Positions 6,220-14,958 of a stretch of 64,000 nucleotides of DNA are shown piece by piece. The stretch comes from Hominenteromicrobium sp900549945. Its GTDB lineage: Bacteria > Bacillota > Clostridia > Oscillospirales > Acutalibacteraceae. Under the pieces are notes generated by a model that saw only the letters and a program-made list of their open reading frames with translations, ran no database searches and was not told the origin of the DNA. The position numbers were made by a program, and so were the translations under genes. The DNA is taken from contig CABRNK010000003.1 of NCBI GenBank assembly GCA_902472305.1, positions 1 to 64,000 on the forward strand, written 5' to 3'. Each line of letters opens with the position of its first letter. Positions within the stretch are counted from its first letter, which is position 1.

Positions 6220-7749
6220 ATGGTTTCAAAATCCTACAGCATGGGGCTTTTCGGCATGCAGGCATTTCTTGTCGAAGTGGAAACGGATATTTCCGCCGGG
6301 CTTCCCGCCTTCGACCTCGTCGGTCTGCCGGACGCCGCCGTGAAGGAATCGCGCAACCGCGTGCGCGCCGCCCTGAAAAACTGCGGCTTCGATTTCCCGG
6401 TCAGCCACATCACGATGAATCTCGCCCCGGCCGACCGGCGCAAGGAGGGGCCGATCTACGACCTGCCGCTTCTGATCTCGCTTTTAAAGGTGACGGGCCA
6501 ACTCGGCGCGGGTACGGAAAGCTGTGTTTTCGTCGGCGAGCTCTCCCTTTCCGGCGCGCTCCGCCCGGTGCGCGGCGTGCTCTCCATGGCGATGGAGGCC
6601 AAGCGGCTCGGCTTCAAGCACATGTTCGTCCCCGCTGAAAACGCCCCGGAGGGCGCGGTGGTGGAGGGGCTTTCCGTCTACCCCGTCTCGGATGTATTCG
6701 GCCTGCTCGAGCACCTGCGCGGACGAAAGCCGATCCAGCCGGCTGTACCCGGAGAGTCCGGCAGCGCCGCGGGCCAAACGCCGCCGGACTTCGCCGACGT
6801 GCGCGGACAGGCACAGGCAAAGCGCGCGCTCGAAATCGCCGCGAGCGGCGGCCACAACGTGCTGCTGATCGGCGCACCGGGCTCCGGCAAAAGCATGCTC
6901 GCAAAGCGCCTGCCCTCCATTCTGCCCGAGATGCTGCCCGCGGAAAAGCTGGAGACGACGGCGATCTATTCTGTCGCCGGCCTGCTTCCGGGCGGCGCGT
7001 CGCTCGTCGAAAGCCGCCCGTTCCGCGCGCCGCACCACACGATTTCCGGCCCCGGCCTTTCGGGCGGCGGATCGCTGCCGCGCCCCGGCGAGATCTCCCT
7101 CGCGCACAACGGCGTCCTTTTTCTCGACGAGCTGCCGGAGTTTTCCCGCAGTGCGATGGAAACGCTGCGCCAGCCGCTCGAGGACGGCACTGTCACCGTC
7201 TCCCGCGTCAACGGCACCGTGGCCTTCCCCTGCGGCTTCATGCTCGTCGCCGCGATGAACCCCTGCCCCTGCGGGTATTACGGGCACCCGACGCGCCCCT
7301 GCACCTGCTCGGACGGCGCGGTCGCCCGCTATCTCGGCCGCGTTTCCGGCCCCCTGCTCGACCGCATCGACCTGCACATCGAGGTGCCGCCCGTTGATTT
7401 TGACAGCCTTACGAGCGCACAGAAGGAGGAAAGCTCCGCACAGATCAAGGTGCGCGTGGATGCGGCGCGGGCCGTGCAGGCGCGGCGGTTTCAAGGCTCG
7501 TCCGTCACCTGCAACGCGCAGATCCCGCCCGAGCGGCTCCGAGAGGTCTGCCGTACCGAGCCGGCCGCCGATGTCCTTATCAAAACCGCGTTCGAGCGGT
7601 TCGGCCTTTCCGCCCGCGCCTACGACCGCGTGCTCAAGGTTGCGCGCACGATCGCCGATCTGGACGGCGCCGAATGTATCGAAGCCCGGCACGCCGCCGA
7701 GGCTGTGCGCTACCGCACGCTCGACCGAAAATACTGGGCAAAGCCGTAA
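6220..7749 (+). CDS. comM: YifB/ComM family Mg chelatase-like AAA+ ATPase
   Basis: ComM is a hexameric helicase that extends branch migration during natural transformation. The 509-residue protein has the ChlI-like N-terminal domain (residues 1-170, with FDLVGLPDAAVKESRNRVRA), Walker A GAPGSGKS at 218-225, Walker B GVLFLDELPEF, and the conserved cysteine cluster MNPCPCGYYGHPTRPCTC. The C-terminal helical domain ends near YRTLDRKYW. The ATG follows AAGGGGA. dprA, another DNA-uptake gene, is elsewhere in the window, but no uptake pilus genes are present, so competence in this organism is inference. A strong terminator lies 160 nt downstream. Confidence 0.93.
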   Translation: MVSKSYSMGLFGMQAFLVEVETDISAGLPAFDLVGLPDAAVKESRNRVRAALKNCGFDFPVSHITMNLAPADRRKEGPIYDLPLLISLLKVTGQLGAGTESCVFVGELSLSGALRPVRGVLSMAMEAKRLGFKHMFVPAENAPEGAVVEGLSVYPVSDVFGLLEHLRGRKPIQPAVPGESGSAAGQTPPDFADVRGQAQAKRALEIAASGGHNVLLIGAPGSGKSMLAKRLPSILPEMLPAEKLETTAIYSVAGLLPGGASLVESRPFRAPHHTISGPGLSGGGSLPRPGEISLAHNGVLFLDELPEFSRSAMETLRQPLEDGTVTVSRVNGTVAFPCGFMLVAAMNPCPCGYYGHPTRPCTCSDGAVARYLGRVSGPLLDRIDLHIEVPPVDFDSLTSAQKEESSAQIKVRVDAARAVQARRFQGSSVTCNAQIPPERLREVCRTEPAADVLIKTAFERFGLSARAYDRVLKVARTIADLDGAECIEARHAAEAVRYRTLDRKYWAKP

Positions 7750-7910
7750 GCACACGCCGTTCTACGGCTCAAAACACAGTTCGCCCACGCTCCCGCTTGC
7801 ACCGCCACAACGGCACCTGCACAGTGCCTTGCGCTTAAAATCAGAACATATGGACAAGGCTTCCCCGCCTGCCGCCGGGACGCCCTGCTTCAAGCCGCTG
7901 CACCGCAACG

Positions 7911-7960
7911 AAAGAGAAGCGCCCGATCCGCCGCCGGATCAAGCGCTTCTCTTTTATTTT
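7911..7960 (+). terminator. Terminator between comM and the SH3/lysozyme gene
   Basis: AGAGAAGCGC and GCGCTTCTCT pair perfectly around an inner GATCCG/CGGATC helix, followed by TTTATTTT. Convergent transcription of the SH3 gene would meet the same hairpin with a weaker T tract. Confidence 0.85.
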
Positions 7961-7975
7961 ACCGCATGGATTTTC

Positions 7976-10900
7976 TTACAAACAGGTCGGCACATCGTAG
8001 CCATAGGTATTCACCTTGTAGTTTCCGCTGCTCGGTGATGCTTCGCTGTAATTCGCGTAGGAGAAAACCTTCGCCTCGGCAAGCCGCCTGTAGTAGAGGC
8101 CGATGTAGCACCGGCCGCCCGCGACGTGCCAATCCAGCAGGTTGCTGCCGAAGGTGTACGCATCCACATAGCTTAGATCGCGCGTGAGGCCGGACGTATC
8201 GCTGAAAGCTACGTCGCCCGCGCGGACCCAGCCGGTCTTGCCGCTCGCCGTGACCTTGTACCAAGCGTGTTTCGTGCTGTCGTCGCGCCAGTAGCCGACG
8301 ATCTTGACGCTGTTGCCCTCGCTCAGTGAGCCGACACTGGAGGACGAGCTTGCGTGGTCGCTGTACATCGTCAGCGTGGTCGAGGTGACCTTGCCGCTGT
8401 ATGCGTTCGAAGAAGAAAGATCCGAAGGCGGCACGACCGTGTTCAAAATCACCGTGCGCACATAGCAGCTGCCGTACCCGCGCCAATAGGAGGAGCCGAC
8501 ATTGTAGCCGAAGCTCACGAGCGCGTCAAACTGGCTCTGGCTCATCAGAAGGCCGTTCTGCGAAATGAAGTAGTTGACATCCGAAGTGTAGCCGCCGGAA
8601 TTCACCGTATCCGCCAGCATGGCCTTCGCCTCTGTGCGGGTGAGGTTGTTGTAGAACGAGGTGTTCTTCGCAACCACATAGCCGTAGCCCACGGTCGGGA
8701 TATTGCCGGCCAGCGTATCCGGGCTGACGCCCGGCACATAGCCCTCATAGGAGGCGATATTCTCGAGCATCTCGTCGCTGACGCGGCGCGCCTCGTTCGA
8801 AGTGCTCGTCTTATCCGTCGTGGAAACGACAAGGATCGTAAACTCCTCGTAATCGGAGGAGTAGCCGCTGCCCGAATTCGAATACGCGCGCACCGTGTAG
8901 GTGCCCGGCGTGCTGATCGACGTAGAGGCCGAGAAGATACGGACATTGTTGTCCTTCTGCGATTCCGATTCATATGAGGAGGTCTCGTACGTACCGACGC
9001 CATCAATCTCAAATTTCACACTCGATTTCTGCGTGTCGGTGACCGCCTTGAGCTCGAAGCCCGCGCCGGCGGAAATGATATTCGGCGTCGTGTAGGCAAA
9101 CCGCACCGCCTCAGGCGCTGTGACCGTGACCGTGCAGGATGCCACTTCCTTGCCGTTTGCACCCTTGCCGATGATCTTCGCCGTGCCCGGCGCAACGCCG
9201 TAGACGAACAGCTGGTTGTCCACGCCCGCCTCAACTTTTGCGACAGACGTATCCGAGCTCGCCCAGATCAGCGAGCTGCCGGAGCCTTCCATGTAAAGCG
9301 TCTTATACTGCGCGATCGTCGCCGAGGAGGCGGAGACGGAACCGCTCGTGCCCGAGGGCGTGTATGCCGTCACATACTGTGCGGAGACGTAGCCCGCCGT
9401 GCCGCCCGTCGTGCGGACATGCACCCAGTCCTTGTTCTTTCTGTCGATCACCTCAAGCACTGTGCCGGAATTCAGAACCGTGATCACGTCGGTCGATGTG
9501 CTCGTTCCCTTGCGCAGGTTGACGCCGGTCGTCGTGCGCACATATTCGCCGGTACCGGGCTCGTCGCTCGTGTTGTCGTCCTCTTTGCCGTCGTCCTTGT
9601 CTGCCGGCTTCACCGAACTGATGTCGCCGGAGGTGATCTTCAGATACTGCGCCGAGAAGTAGCCCTCCCTGCCGTCTGACAGCTTGACCTTATACCATTC
9701 GCTGTTCGTCGCCTCGGTAACGGTGACCGACACGCCCTCGTCGATCACGTCGATCACGCCGTACGACGTGCCCGGACCCTTTCTGAGGTTGATGTCCGTC
9801 GTCGTCTTGGCTGTCACCGTTCCGTCGCCCGGCGCGGGGGTCGGGTCCGATTCCGGCTTCACAGAATTGATGTCGCCGGAAGTTATCTTGAGGTATTCCG
9901 TAAAGAGGTAGCCCTCCGTGCCGTTCGAGAGCTTCACCTTATACCACTGCGCGTTCGTCGCCTCGGTGACCGTCACGGTTATGCCGGTATCGAGCACCGT
10001 GATCACGCCGAAGCTGGTGCCTGCACCGCGGCGCAGGTTCACGTCTGCGGTCGTTTTGGCCTGTACACTGCCGTCTGCGGGCTTCTCCGATGAGCCGCCC
10101 TCCGACGTGATTTTCAGGTAGATCGAGTAGATGTAGCCCGTCGTGCCGTTCGAGAGCTTCACCGCGTACCACTCCGAGTTGCTGCGGTCCGTAACCGTCA
10201 GCGACGTGCCGGAGGCGATGACGCCCTTTGAGCTGTAATTCGTGCCCGGCCCACTGCGCACGTTGACGTACTCCGTCGTTTTCGCCGCGGTGGATTCCGT
10301 GGCAGAACCGGAGGAGCCCGAGGAAGAACTGATCGAAATATACTTGGAGAAGATGTAGCCCGTCGTGCCGTTCGAGAGCTTCACCGCGTACCACTCCGAA
10401 TTGCTGCGGTCCGTAACCGTCAGCGATGTACCCGAGGCGATGACGCCTTTCGAGCTGTAATTCGTACCCGGGCCGCTGCGCACATTGACGTATTCCGTCG
10501 TTTTCGCCGCAGTGGATTCCGTCGAGGGCGCGGATTCTGAGCCGCCGGAGGACGACGAACCAGAGGATGTGATCTTGATGTATTTGGAGAAGATGTAGCC
10601 CGTCGTGCCGTTCGAGAGCTTCACCGCGTACCACTCCGAGTTGCTGCGGTCCGTAACCGTCAGCGATGTGCCCGAGGCGATAACGCCCTTCGAGCTGTAA
10701 TTCGTGCCCGGGCCGCTGCGCACATTGACGTACTCCGTCGTTTCCGCCGCAGTGGATTCCGTCGAGGGCGCGGATTCCGATTCCGAGGACGAAGAGCTGC
10801 TGCCGCTCATCTTTATGTATTCCGAAAACATGTAGCCCGTCGTGCCGTTTGAAAGCTGCACGGCATACCATTCCGAATTGCTCGTATCCGTAACCGTAAT

Positions 10901-11287
10901 TGCAGTACCGGAGGCGATAACGCCCTTCGAGCTGTAGCTCGTGCCGGGACCGCTGCGCAGATTCACGTACTCCGTCGTTTTCGCGGAACTGCCGGAGCCG
11001 CCGAGCGCGATATACTGCGAGAAAATATATCCCGTACCGGCAGAGGTCTTAACCGCATACCACTCGCTGTTGCTCGTGTCGGTCACCGTAATCGAGGTTC
11101 CCTCTGCCAGCACTCCCTTCGAATCGTAATTCGTGCCGGGGCCGCTGCGCAGGTTCACGTACTCCGTCGTTTTCGCACTCGTCTCCTCCGCATACGCCGC
11201 AAGCGGGCAGACGGAAGCTGTGAGCAGAAGCGACAGAAGCAGCGCCGCCGCGCGCTTTCCGCCTTTTCGCACGGAAAAACTCATCAT
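7976..11287 (-). CDS. Secreted multi-SH3 lysozyme-like cell-wall hydrolase
   Basis: This 1103-residue protein starts with a signal peptide (KRAAALLLSLLLTASVC, likely cut after AYA). Eight bacterial SH3 repeats follow to about residue 640, each beginning like TTEYVNLRSGPGTNYDSKG and ending in GYIFS or similar, joined by Ser/Glu-rich linkers. Next come an Ig-like (Big_2-type) domain near 650-725, a beta-sandwich segment to about 820, and a GH24/T4-lysozyme-like catalytic domain near 830-945. In this domain the Glu of ASYEGY and the Thr of IPTVGYGY are likely active-site residues. A ninth SH3 domain (962-1026) and a unique tail close the protein. It probably binds and cleaves peptidoglycan outside the cell. 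Repeats 3-5 are nearly identical at DNA level. It has its own promoter. The glycosidase family is inferred from motifs. Confidence 0.88.
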   Translation of the reverse strand: MMSFSVRKGGKRAAALLLSLLLTASVCPLAAYAEETSAKTTEYVNLRSGPGTNYDSKGVLAEGTSITVTDTSNSEWYAVKTSAGTGYIFSQYIALGGSGSSAKTTEYVNLRSGPGTSYSSKGVIASGTAITVTDTSNSEWYAVQLSNGTTGYMFSEYIKMSGSSSSSSESESAPSTESTAAETTEYVNVRSGPGTNYSSKGVIASGTSLTVTDRSNSEWYAVKLSNGTTGYIFSKYIKITSSGSSSSGGSESAPSTESTAAKTTEYVNVRSGPGTNYSSKGVIASGTSLTVTDRSNSEWYAVKLSNGTTGYIFSKYISISSSSGSSGSATESTAAKTTEYVNVRSGPGTNYSSKGVIASGTSLTVTDRSNSEWYAVKLSNGTTGYIYSIYLKITSEGGSSEKPADGSVQAKTTADVNLRRGAGTSFGVITVLDTGITVTVTEATNAQWYKVKLSNGTEGYLFTEYLKITSGDINSVKPESDPTPAPGDGTVTAKTTTDINLRKGPGTSYGVIDVIDEGVSVTVTEATNSEWYKVKLSDGREGYFSAQYLKITSGDISSVKPADKDDGKEDDNTSDEPGTGEYVRTTTGVNLRKGTSTSTDVITVLNSGTVLEVIDRKNKDWVHVRTTGGTAGYVSAQYVTAYTPSGTSGSVSASSATIAQYKTLYMEGSGSSLIWASSDTSVAKVEAGVDNQLFVYGVAPGTAKIIGKGANGKEVASCTVTVTAPEAVRFAYTTPNIISAGAGFELKAVTDTQKSSVKFEIDGVGTYETSSYESESQKDNNVRIFSASTSISTPGTYTVRAYSNSGSGYSSDYEEFTILVVSTTDKTSTSNEARRVSDEMLENIASYEGYVPGVSPDTLAGNIPTVGYGYVVAKNTSFYNNLTRTEAKAMLADTVNSGGYTSDVNYFISQNGLLMSQSQFDALVSFGYNVGSSYWRGYGSCYVRTVILNTVVPPSDLSSSNAYSGKVTSTTLTMYSDHASSSSSVGSLSEGNSVKIVGYWRDDSTKHAWYKVTASGKTGWVRAGDVAFSDTSGLTRDLSYVDAYTFGSNLLDWHVAGGRCYIGLYYRRLAEAKVFSYANYSEASPSSGNYKVNTYGYDVPTCL
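10122..10980. repeat. Tandem near-identical SH3-coding DNA repeats
   Basis: Four consecutive units of about 220-240 bp share long blocks, for example copies of ATGTAGCCCGTCGTGCCGTT beginning near 10131, 10353 and 10593. They encode SH3 repeats 2-5 of the lysozyme-like protein. The high identity points to recent duplication or gene conversion. Confidence 0.85.
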
Positions 11288-11395
11288 AAATCACCAATCC
11301 TCACTCTATAGAATCATAACGGTGCAGGCAGGCCGCACCAAGCCGGAATCCGTTTCCTTCGCACAGAAACGGACAGATATTTCAAGACATTTACA

Positions 11396-11424
11396 ATTAT
11401 AGCGCAAAGGTTACAGGATTGCAA
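11396..11424 (-). promoter_or_regulatory. Promoter of the SH3/lysozyme gene with overlapping inverted repeat
   Basis: TTGCAA and TATAAT are 17 bases apart on the minus strand. AAAGGTT (11406-11412) and AACCTTT (11423-11429) form an inverted repeat across the spacer and -35 box, a good place for a regulator to bind. The untranslated leader is about 100 nt. Confidence 0.7.
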
Positions 11425-11429
11425 CCTTT

Positions 11430-11568
11430 TTTTGAAATAATGCGCCTAAAAGCGCCGGTAAATATTTCCATTCTGCCGAAGTGTGTTTTTTATCTGGGCA
11501 GAAGTGTTCGAATTCCAGATCCCATCTTTCTATACCTCACAGGCATATTTTAAAATAATCAATAAGTA
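11430..11568. other. Intergenic DNA between divergent genes
   Basis: I see no gene. TTCTGCC and GGCAGAA form a 7-bp inverted repeat, each arm followed by GAAGTGT, so the arms carry a short direct repeat as well. The stretch is AT-rich compared with its surroundings. Confidence 0.45.
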
Positions 11569-11598
11569 TTGGACATGATCCGATCATCGGTTTAAAAT
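11569..11598 (+). promoter_or_regulatory. Candidate promoter and operator of the methyltransferase gene
   Basis: TTGGAC and TAAAAT are 18 bases apart. The palindrome TGATCCGATCA (11576-11586) sits in the spacer, where a repressor would block polymerase. Confidence 0.5.
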
Positions 11599-11670
11599 AA
11601 ATATGCAGGCAAACCGGTGCATGCGGCCGCCGTCCCCCCTGTACTTTATTTTTAGAAGGGAACATAGAAA

Positions 11671-12300
11671 ATGAGCAATTACAGCTTTACCGTGCGCGCC
11701 AAACGGTGGACAAAATTTCTGTTCAGCTGCGTGTGGGAGCGGCTGCACGGCCTCGATTTCAGCATGGTCTATGTCGGGCTGCTCCAGCAGAATACGCCCG
11801 AGTTTCACGGCTACAGCATGACGGACGCCGGCGATATGAAAAGAATGCTGCAGGCCGTTCCAATCGACCCCGCAGGCGCAGCCTTTCTTGACGTGGGCTG
11901 CGGCAAGGGCATGTGCATGCGCTGCGCCGCAGCGGCCGGCTACAAGCGGATCGCCGGGCTGGACCTCGACCCCTATCTGCTGAAAATCGCCCGCCAAAAC
12001 ATGGCGCGGCTGCACCTGCATGCCGACTGCATCGAGGCCAACGCCGTCGAATTTGCCGGCTACGCCGATTACGACGTCTTTTACTTCTACAACCCGTTCG
12101 GAAAGCCGGTCTTTGAGCGGGTCATCCAAAAAATCAAGGATAGCCAGTCCGAGCGCGACCGGGACATCTGGATCGTCTATTACCATCCGGTTTTCGGCGC
12201 GCTGTTCGAGGACGCAGGCTTCGCGGTCTGCCGCGAGCTGCACGACACAACGCGCGACACCACTACGCGCCTATACCATCTCGCGAAAAGAGACGGCTGA
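11671..12300 (+). CDS. Class I SAM-dependent methyltransferase, substrate unknown
   Basis: The 209-residue protein has a Rossmann-type methyltransferase core: motif I FLDVGCGKGMCM near residues 73-84, an acidic residue after the second strand in GLDLDPYLLKIARQN, and a possible motif IV FYFYNPFGKPVFE. The N-terminal 70 residues (WTKFLFSCVWERLHGLDF) are not a domain I recognise. It stands alone with its own likely promoter and a downstream terminator shared with convergent ackA. The substrate cannot be read from the sequence. The ATG is preceded by AAGGGAA. Confidence 0.8.
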   Translation: MSNYSFTVRAKRWTKFLFSCVWERLHGLDFSMVYVGLLQQNTPEFHGYSMTDAGDMKRMLQAVPIDPAGAAFLDVGCGKGMCMRCAAAAGYKRIAGLDLDPYLLKIARQNMARLHLHADCIEANAVEFAGYADYDVFYFYNPFGKPVFERVIQKIKDSQSERDRDIWIVYYHPVFGALFEDAGFAVCRELHDTTRDTTTRLYHLAKRDG

Positions 12301-12354
12301 AAAAGCGGCGCAGGACGTGGCCCCGCAGATTAAAAGCGCCTCCTAAAAAACAGT

Positions 12355-12388
12355 AAAAGCCCGCGCGGATACCCGTGCAGGCTTTTTG
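12355..12388. terminator. Bidirectional terminator between the methyltransferase gene and ackA
   Basis: AAAAGCCCGCGCGG and CCGTGCAGGCTTTTT pair with two mismatches around a 4-nt loop. T tracts occur on both strands, serving the two convergent genes. Confidence 0.75.
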
Positions 12389-12413
12389 TTTAGATGCAGG
12401 CGCAAGCGCCGGC

Positions 12414-13619
12414 TCACATTTTTTCGACGATTTCCTTTGTGTCGCGCGCGATGACGAGCTCCTCGTTCGTCGGGATGACGTAGACAGCGACCTTGCTATC
12501 CTCGGCGGAGATCTTCTTCTCCACGCCGCGGACGCCGGCATTCGCCTCTTTGTCAAACTTGATGCCGAGGTACTCCATATTCGTGCAGATGCGCTCGCGG
12601 AGCGTGTCCTGATTCTCGCCGAGGCCGGCGGTAAACACGATCGCATCGACGCCGTTCAGCGCCGCGGCGTAGCTGCCGATGAACTTCTGAATCTGGTAGA
12701 CGAGCATCTCGTGGGCGAGGCGGGCGCGCGGGTTGCCCTCATCCTCCGCCTTGCAGATGTCGCGGTCGTCGCTCGAAACGCCCGAGATGCCGAGCAGGCC
12801 GGACTTCTTATTGAACAGATCGGAAAGCTCCGCTGGGGAAAGGTTCTCCTTCTCGGCGATGAACGTGACGACGGAGGGGTCGAGCGTGCCGGTGCGGGTA
12901 CCCATCATAAAACCGTCGAGCGGCGTGAGGCCCATGCTGGTGTCGATGACTTTGCCATCCTTGATCGCCGTGATCGAGGAACCGTTGCCGATATGGCAGG
13001 TGATGACCTTCATGTCCTTGAGGTCGCGGCCCATGATCTCCGCGAGGCGGTGGCTGACATAGCGGTGCGACGTGCCGTGGAAGCCGTAGCGGCGGATCTT
13101 GTACTTCTCGTAATACTCGTAGGGGACGGCAAACATATACGCCTTCGGCGGCATGGTGGAGTGGAATGCCGTATCAAACACGACGACCTCCGGCACCGCC
13201 GTGCCGAACACGCTCGTGCAGGCGCGGATGCCCTGCACATGCGCACTGTTGTGCAGCGGCGCGAGCGGGATCAGGCTCTCAATGCCCTCGATGACCGCGT
13301 CGTCCACGAGCACCGACTCGCTGAAGATCGAGCCGCCCTGAACGATGCGGTGGCCGATCGCGGCGACCTCGCTGAGATCGCTGATGACGCCGACCTCGCT
13401 GTCGAGCAGCGCGTTCTTGACCTGCTCGAACGCCTCGGTGTGATTCTTCATGCAGATCTCGATCTTCTTCTCGCGGCCGTCAGCCGTCTTATGGCCGAAG
13501 ATGCCCATTTCAAGGCCGATTTTCTCGCAGTTGCCCTTGGCGAGCATCTGCTCGTTGTCCATGTCGATCAGCTGATACTTGAGTGAGGAGCTGCCGGCGT
13601 TGATAACCAGAATTTTCAT
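12414..13619 (-). CDS. ackA: Acetate kinase
   Basis: AckA interconverts acetyl phosphate plus ADP and acetate plus ATP, giving substrate-level ATP in fermenting anaerobes. At 401 residues it is full length. It opens with VINAGSSSLKYQLID, has RRYGFHGTSHRYV (acetate/phosphate site), HIGNGSSITAIKDGK, the conserved MGLTPLDGFMMGTRTGTLDP segment, and the C-terminal FTAGLGENQ. The partner phosphotransacetylase gene is not in the window. ackA is divergent from tmcAL and their promoters abut. The transcript ends at the shared terminator with the methyltransferase gene. Confidence 0.98.
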   Translation of the reverse strand: MKILVINAGSSSLKYQLIDMDNEQMLAKGNCEKIGLEMGIFGHKTADGREKKIEICMKNHTEAFEQVKNALLDSEVGVISDLSEVAAIGHRIVQGGSIFSESVLVDDAVIEGIESLIPLAPLHNSAHVQGIRACTSVFGTAVPEVVVFDTAFHSTMPPKAYMFAVPYEYYEKYKIRRYGFHGTSHRYVSHRLAEIMGRDLKDMKVITCHIGNGSSITAIKDGKVIDTSMGLTPLDGFMMGTRTGTLDPSVVTFIAEKENLSPAELSDLFNKKSGLLGISGVSSDDRDICKAEDEGNPRARLAHEMLVYQIQKFIGSYAAALNGVDAIVFTAGLGENQDTLRERICTNMEYLGIKFDKEANAGVRGVEKKISAEDSKVAVYVIPTNEELVIARDTKEIVEKM

Positions 13620-13693
13620 TTTGTCTTCCCCCTGTGGTATTGATGCGGTTTTTCAGCGCGCAAAAATAAGCGCGGGTGTTCTGCAAAACGCGC

Positions 13694-13722
13694 TTGTAAG
13701 ATAAATTGCAATGCTGTATTAT
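13694..13722 (+). promoter_or_regulatory. Candidate promoter of tmcAL
   Basis: TTGTAA and TATTAT are 17 bases apart, with a second overlapping TATAAT 5 bases later. Confidence 0.55.
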
Positions 13723-13751
13723 ATAATAGTACAAATCAAGCTGAATTTCAA
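13723..13751 (-). promoter_or_regulatory. Candidate promoter of ackA
   Basis: TTGAAA and TATTAT on the minus strand with a 17-base spacer. The -10 boxes of ackA and tmcAL lie back to back, so the two genes may be co-regulated or mutually exclusive. Confidence 0.6.
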
Positions 13752-13767
13752 GGAGTTTTCACGCAAA

Positions 13768-14958
13768 ATGGTCGCAAAAAACAGGATTTCCGGCGTAATT
13801 TGTGAATTTAATCCGCTGCATAACGGACATGCCGCGCTGCTCCGGCACATGCGGGCCGAAACGGAGGGACCCGTCGTCTGTGTGATGAGCGGAAATTTCG
13901 TGCAGCGCGGCGAAGCGGCGGCGCTCGACAAATGGTCGCGCGCACGCCTTGCGCTCCAGTGCGGCGCGGACCTGCTCGTCGAGCTGCCGCTGCCGTGGGC
14001 GCTCGCCGGCGCGGAGCGTTTTGCCTTCGGCGGCGTCTCGCTCCTAAACGCGCTCGGCGCGGACGCGCTCTTTTTCGGCAGCGAGTGCGGCGAAGCGGCG
14101 CCGCTTCTGCATATCGCCGAATACCTGCTCTCCCCTGCGTTTCCGGCCGACCTGCGCCCCTTTCTCGCGGCAGGCCTCCCCTTTGCCGCCGCACGCGCGC
14201 GCGCCGTCGAAAAGGCGCTCGGCGCCGATTGTGCCGCGCTCTGTGCACAGCCGAACAACATTCTCGGCATCGAATACTACAAGGCGATCCTTAAAACCGG
14301 CGGGAAGCTCGAGCCGCGCACGCTGCGGCGCATCGCCGTCGGTCATGACGGCAGCACAGCCAGAGGCCGCTTCGCCTCAGCGAGTCTGCTGCGCCGCATG
14401 AGCGGCGAAATGCAGGATATTTCCCCCTATGTGCCTGCGGAGACCGCATCGCGTATCCGTGCGTTACAGGAGGCCGGGCAGTATCCCGCCGAACTGCGGC
14501 ATCTCGAGCGCGCGATCCTCGCCTTTCTCTCCACGATATCCGGCGAAGTCCTGCGCCGCGTGCCGGACACTGCTGAGGGCATCGAAAACCGCATCCGTGC
14601 GGCGGCCGGCACGGCGCAGACGCTCGAGGCGCTGTACGACGCGGTAAAAACGAAGCGCTACAGCCACGCGCGCATCCGGCGCATCGTGCTTGCCGCGTAC
14701 CTCGGCCTGACGGATGACCTGCCCGCGGCGCCGCCGTATCTGCGCGTGCTCGGTATGACCGCGCGCGGTGCAGAGCTGATCCGCGCCGCCTCGCCGTCTC
14801 TGCCGTATATCATGCGCCCGGCCGATCTAAAAACGCGCCCCGCCGAGGCACGCCGCATTTTCGATCTTGAAGCGCGCGCAGACGACATCTACGCGCTGTG
14901 CACCGCGCAGCGGCGGCCTGCCGGGCTCGACTACACCGCCCCGCTCATCCGCCTATGA
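13768..14958 (+). CDS. tmcAL: tRNA(Met) cytidine acetate ligase TmcAL (YlbM family)
   Basis: TmcAL forms N4-acetylcytidine at the wobble base of elongator tRNA-Met, activating acetate with ATP to acetyl-AMP. The 396-residue protein has the nucleotidyltransferase-like N-terminus GVICEFNPLHNGHAALL with the HNGH signature, then VMSGNFVQRGEAA and ADLLVELP, all diagnostic of the family. A helical tRNA-binding C-terminal half follows. I start at MVAKNRIS, with AGGAG 12 nt upstream; an in-frame extension to 13711 is less likely because it covers the promoter. It is divergent from ackA, whose product in the energy-yielding direction is acetate plus ATP, the two substrates of TmcAL. Confidence 0.93.
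   Translation: MVAKNRISGVICEFNPLHNGHAALLRHMRAETEGPVVCVMSGNFVQRGEAAALDKWSRARLALQCGADLLVELPLPWALAGAERFAFGGVSLLNALGADALFFGSECGEAAPLLHIAEYLLSPAFPADLRPFLAAGLPFAAARARAVEKALGADCAALCAQPNNILGIEYYKAILKTGGKLEPRTLRRIAVGHDGSTARGRFASASLLRRMSGEMQDISPYVPAETASRIRALQEAGQYPAELRHLERAILAFLSTISGEVLRRVPDTAEGIENRIRAAAGTAQTLEALYDAVKTKRYSHARIRRIVLAAYLGLTDDLPAAPPYLRVLGMTARGAELIRAASPSLPYIMRPADLKTRPAEARRIFDLEARADDIYALCTAQRRPAGLDYTAPLIRL

Noticed and set aside
10122..10980. Regularly spaced repeats that could suggest a CRISPR array
   Set aside because: Units are 220-240 bp, code for SH3 domains in frame, and have no unique spacers of CRISPR size.
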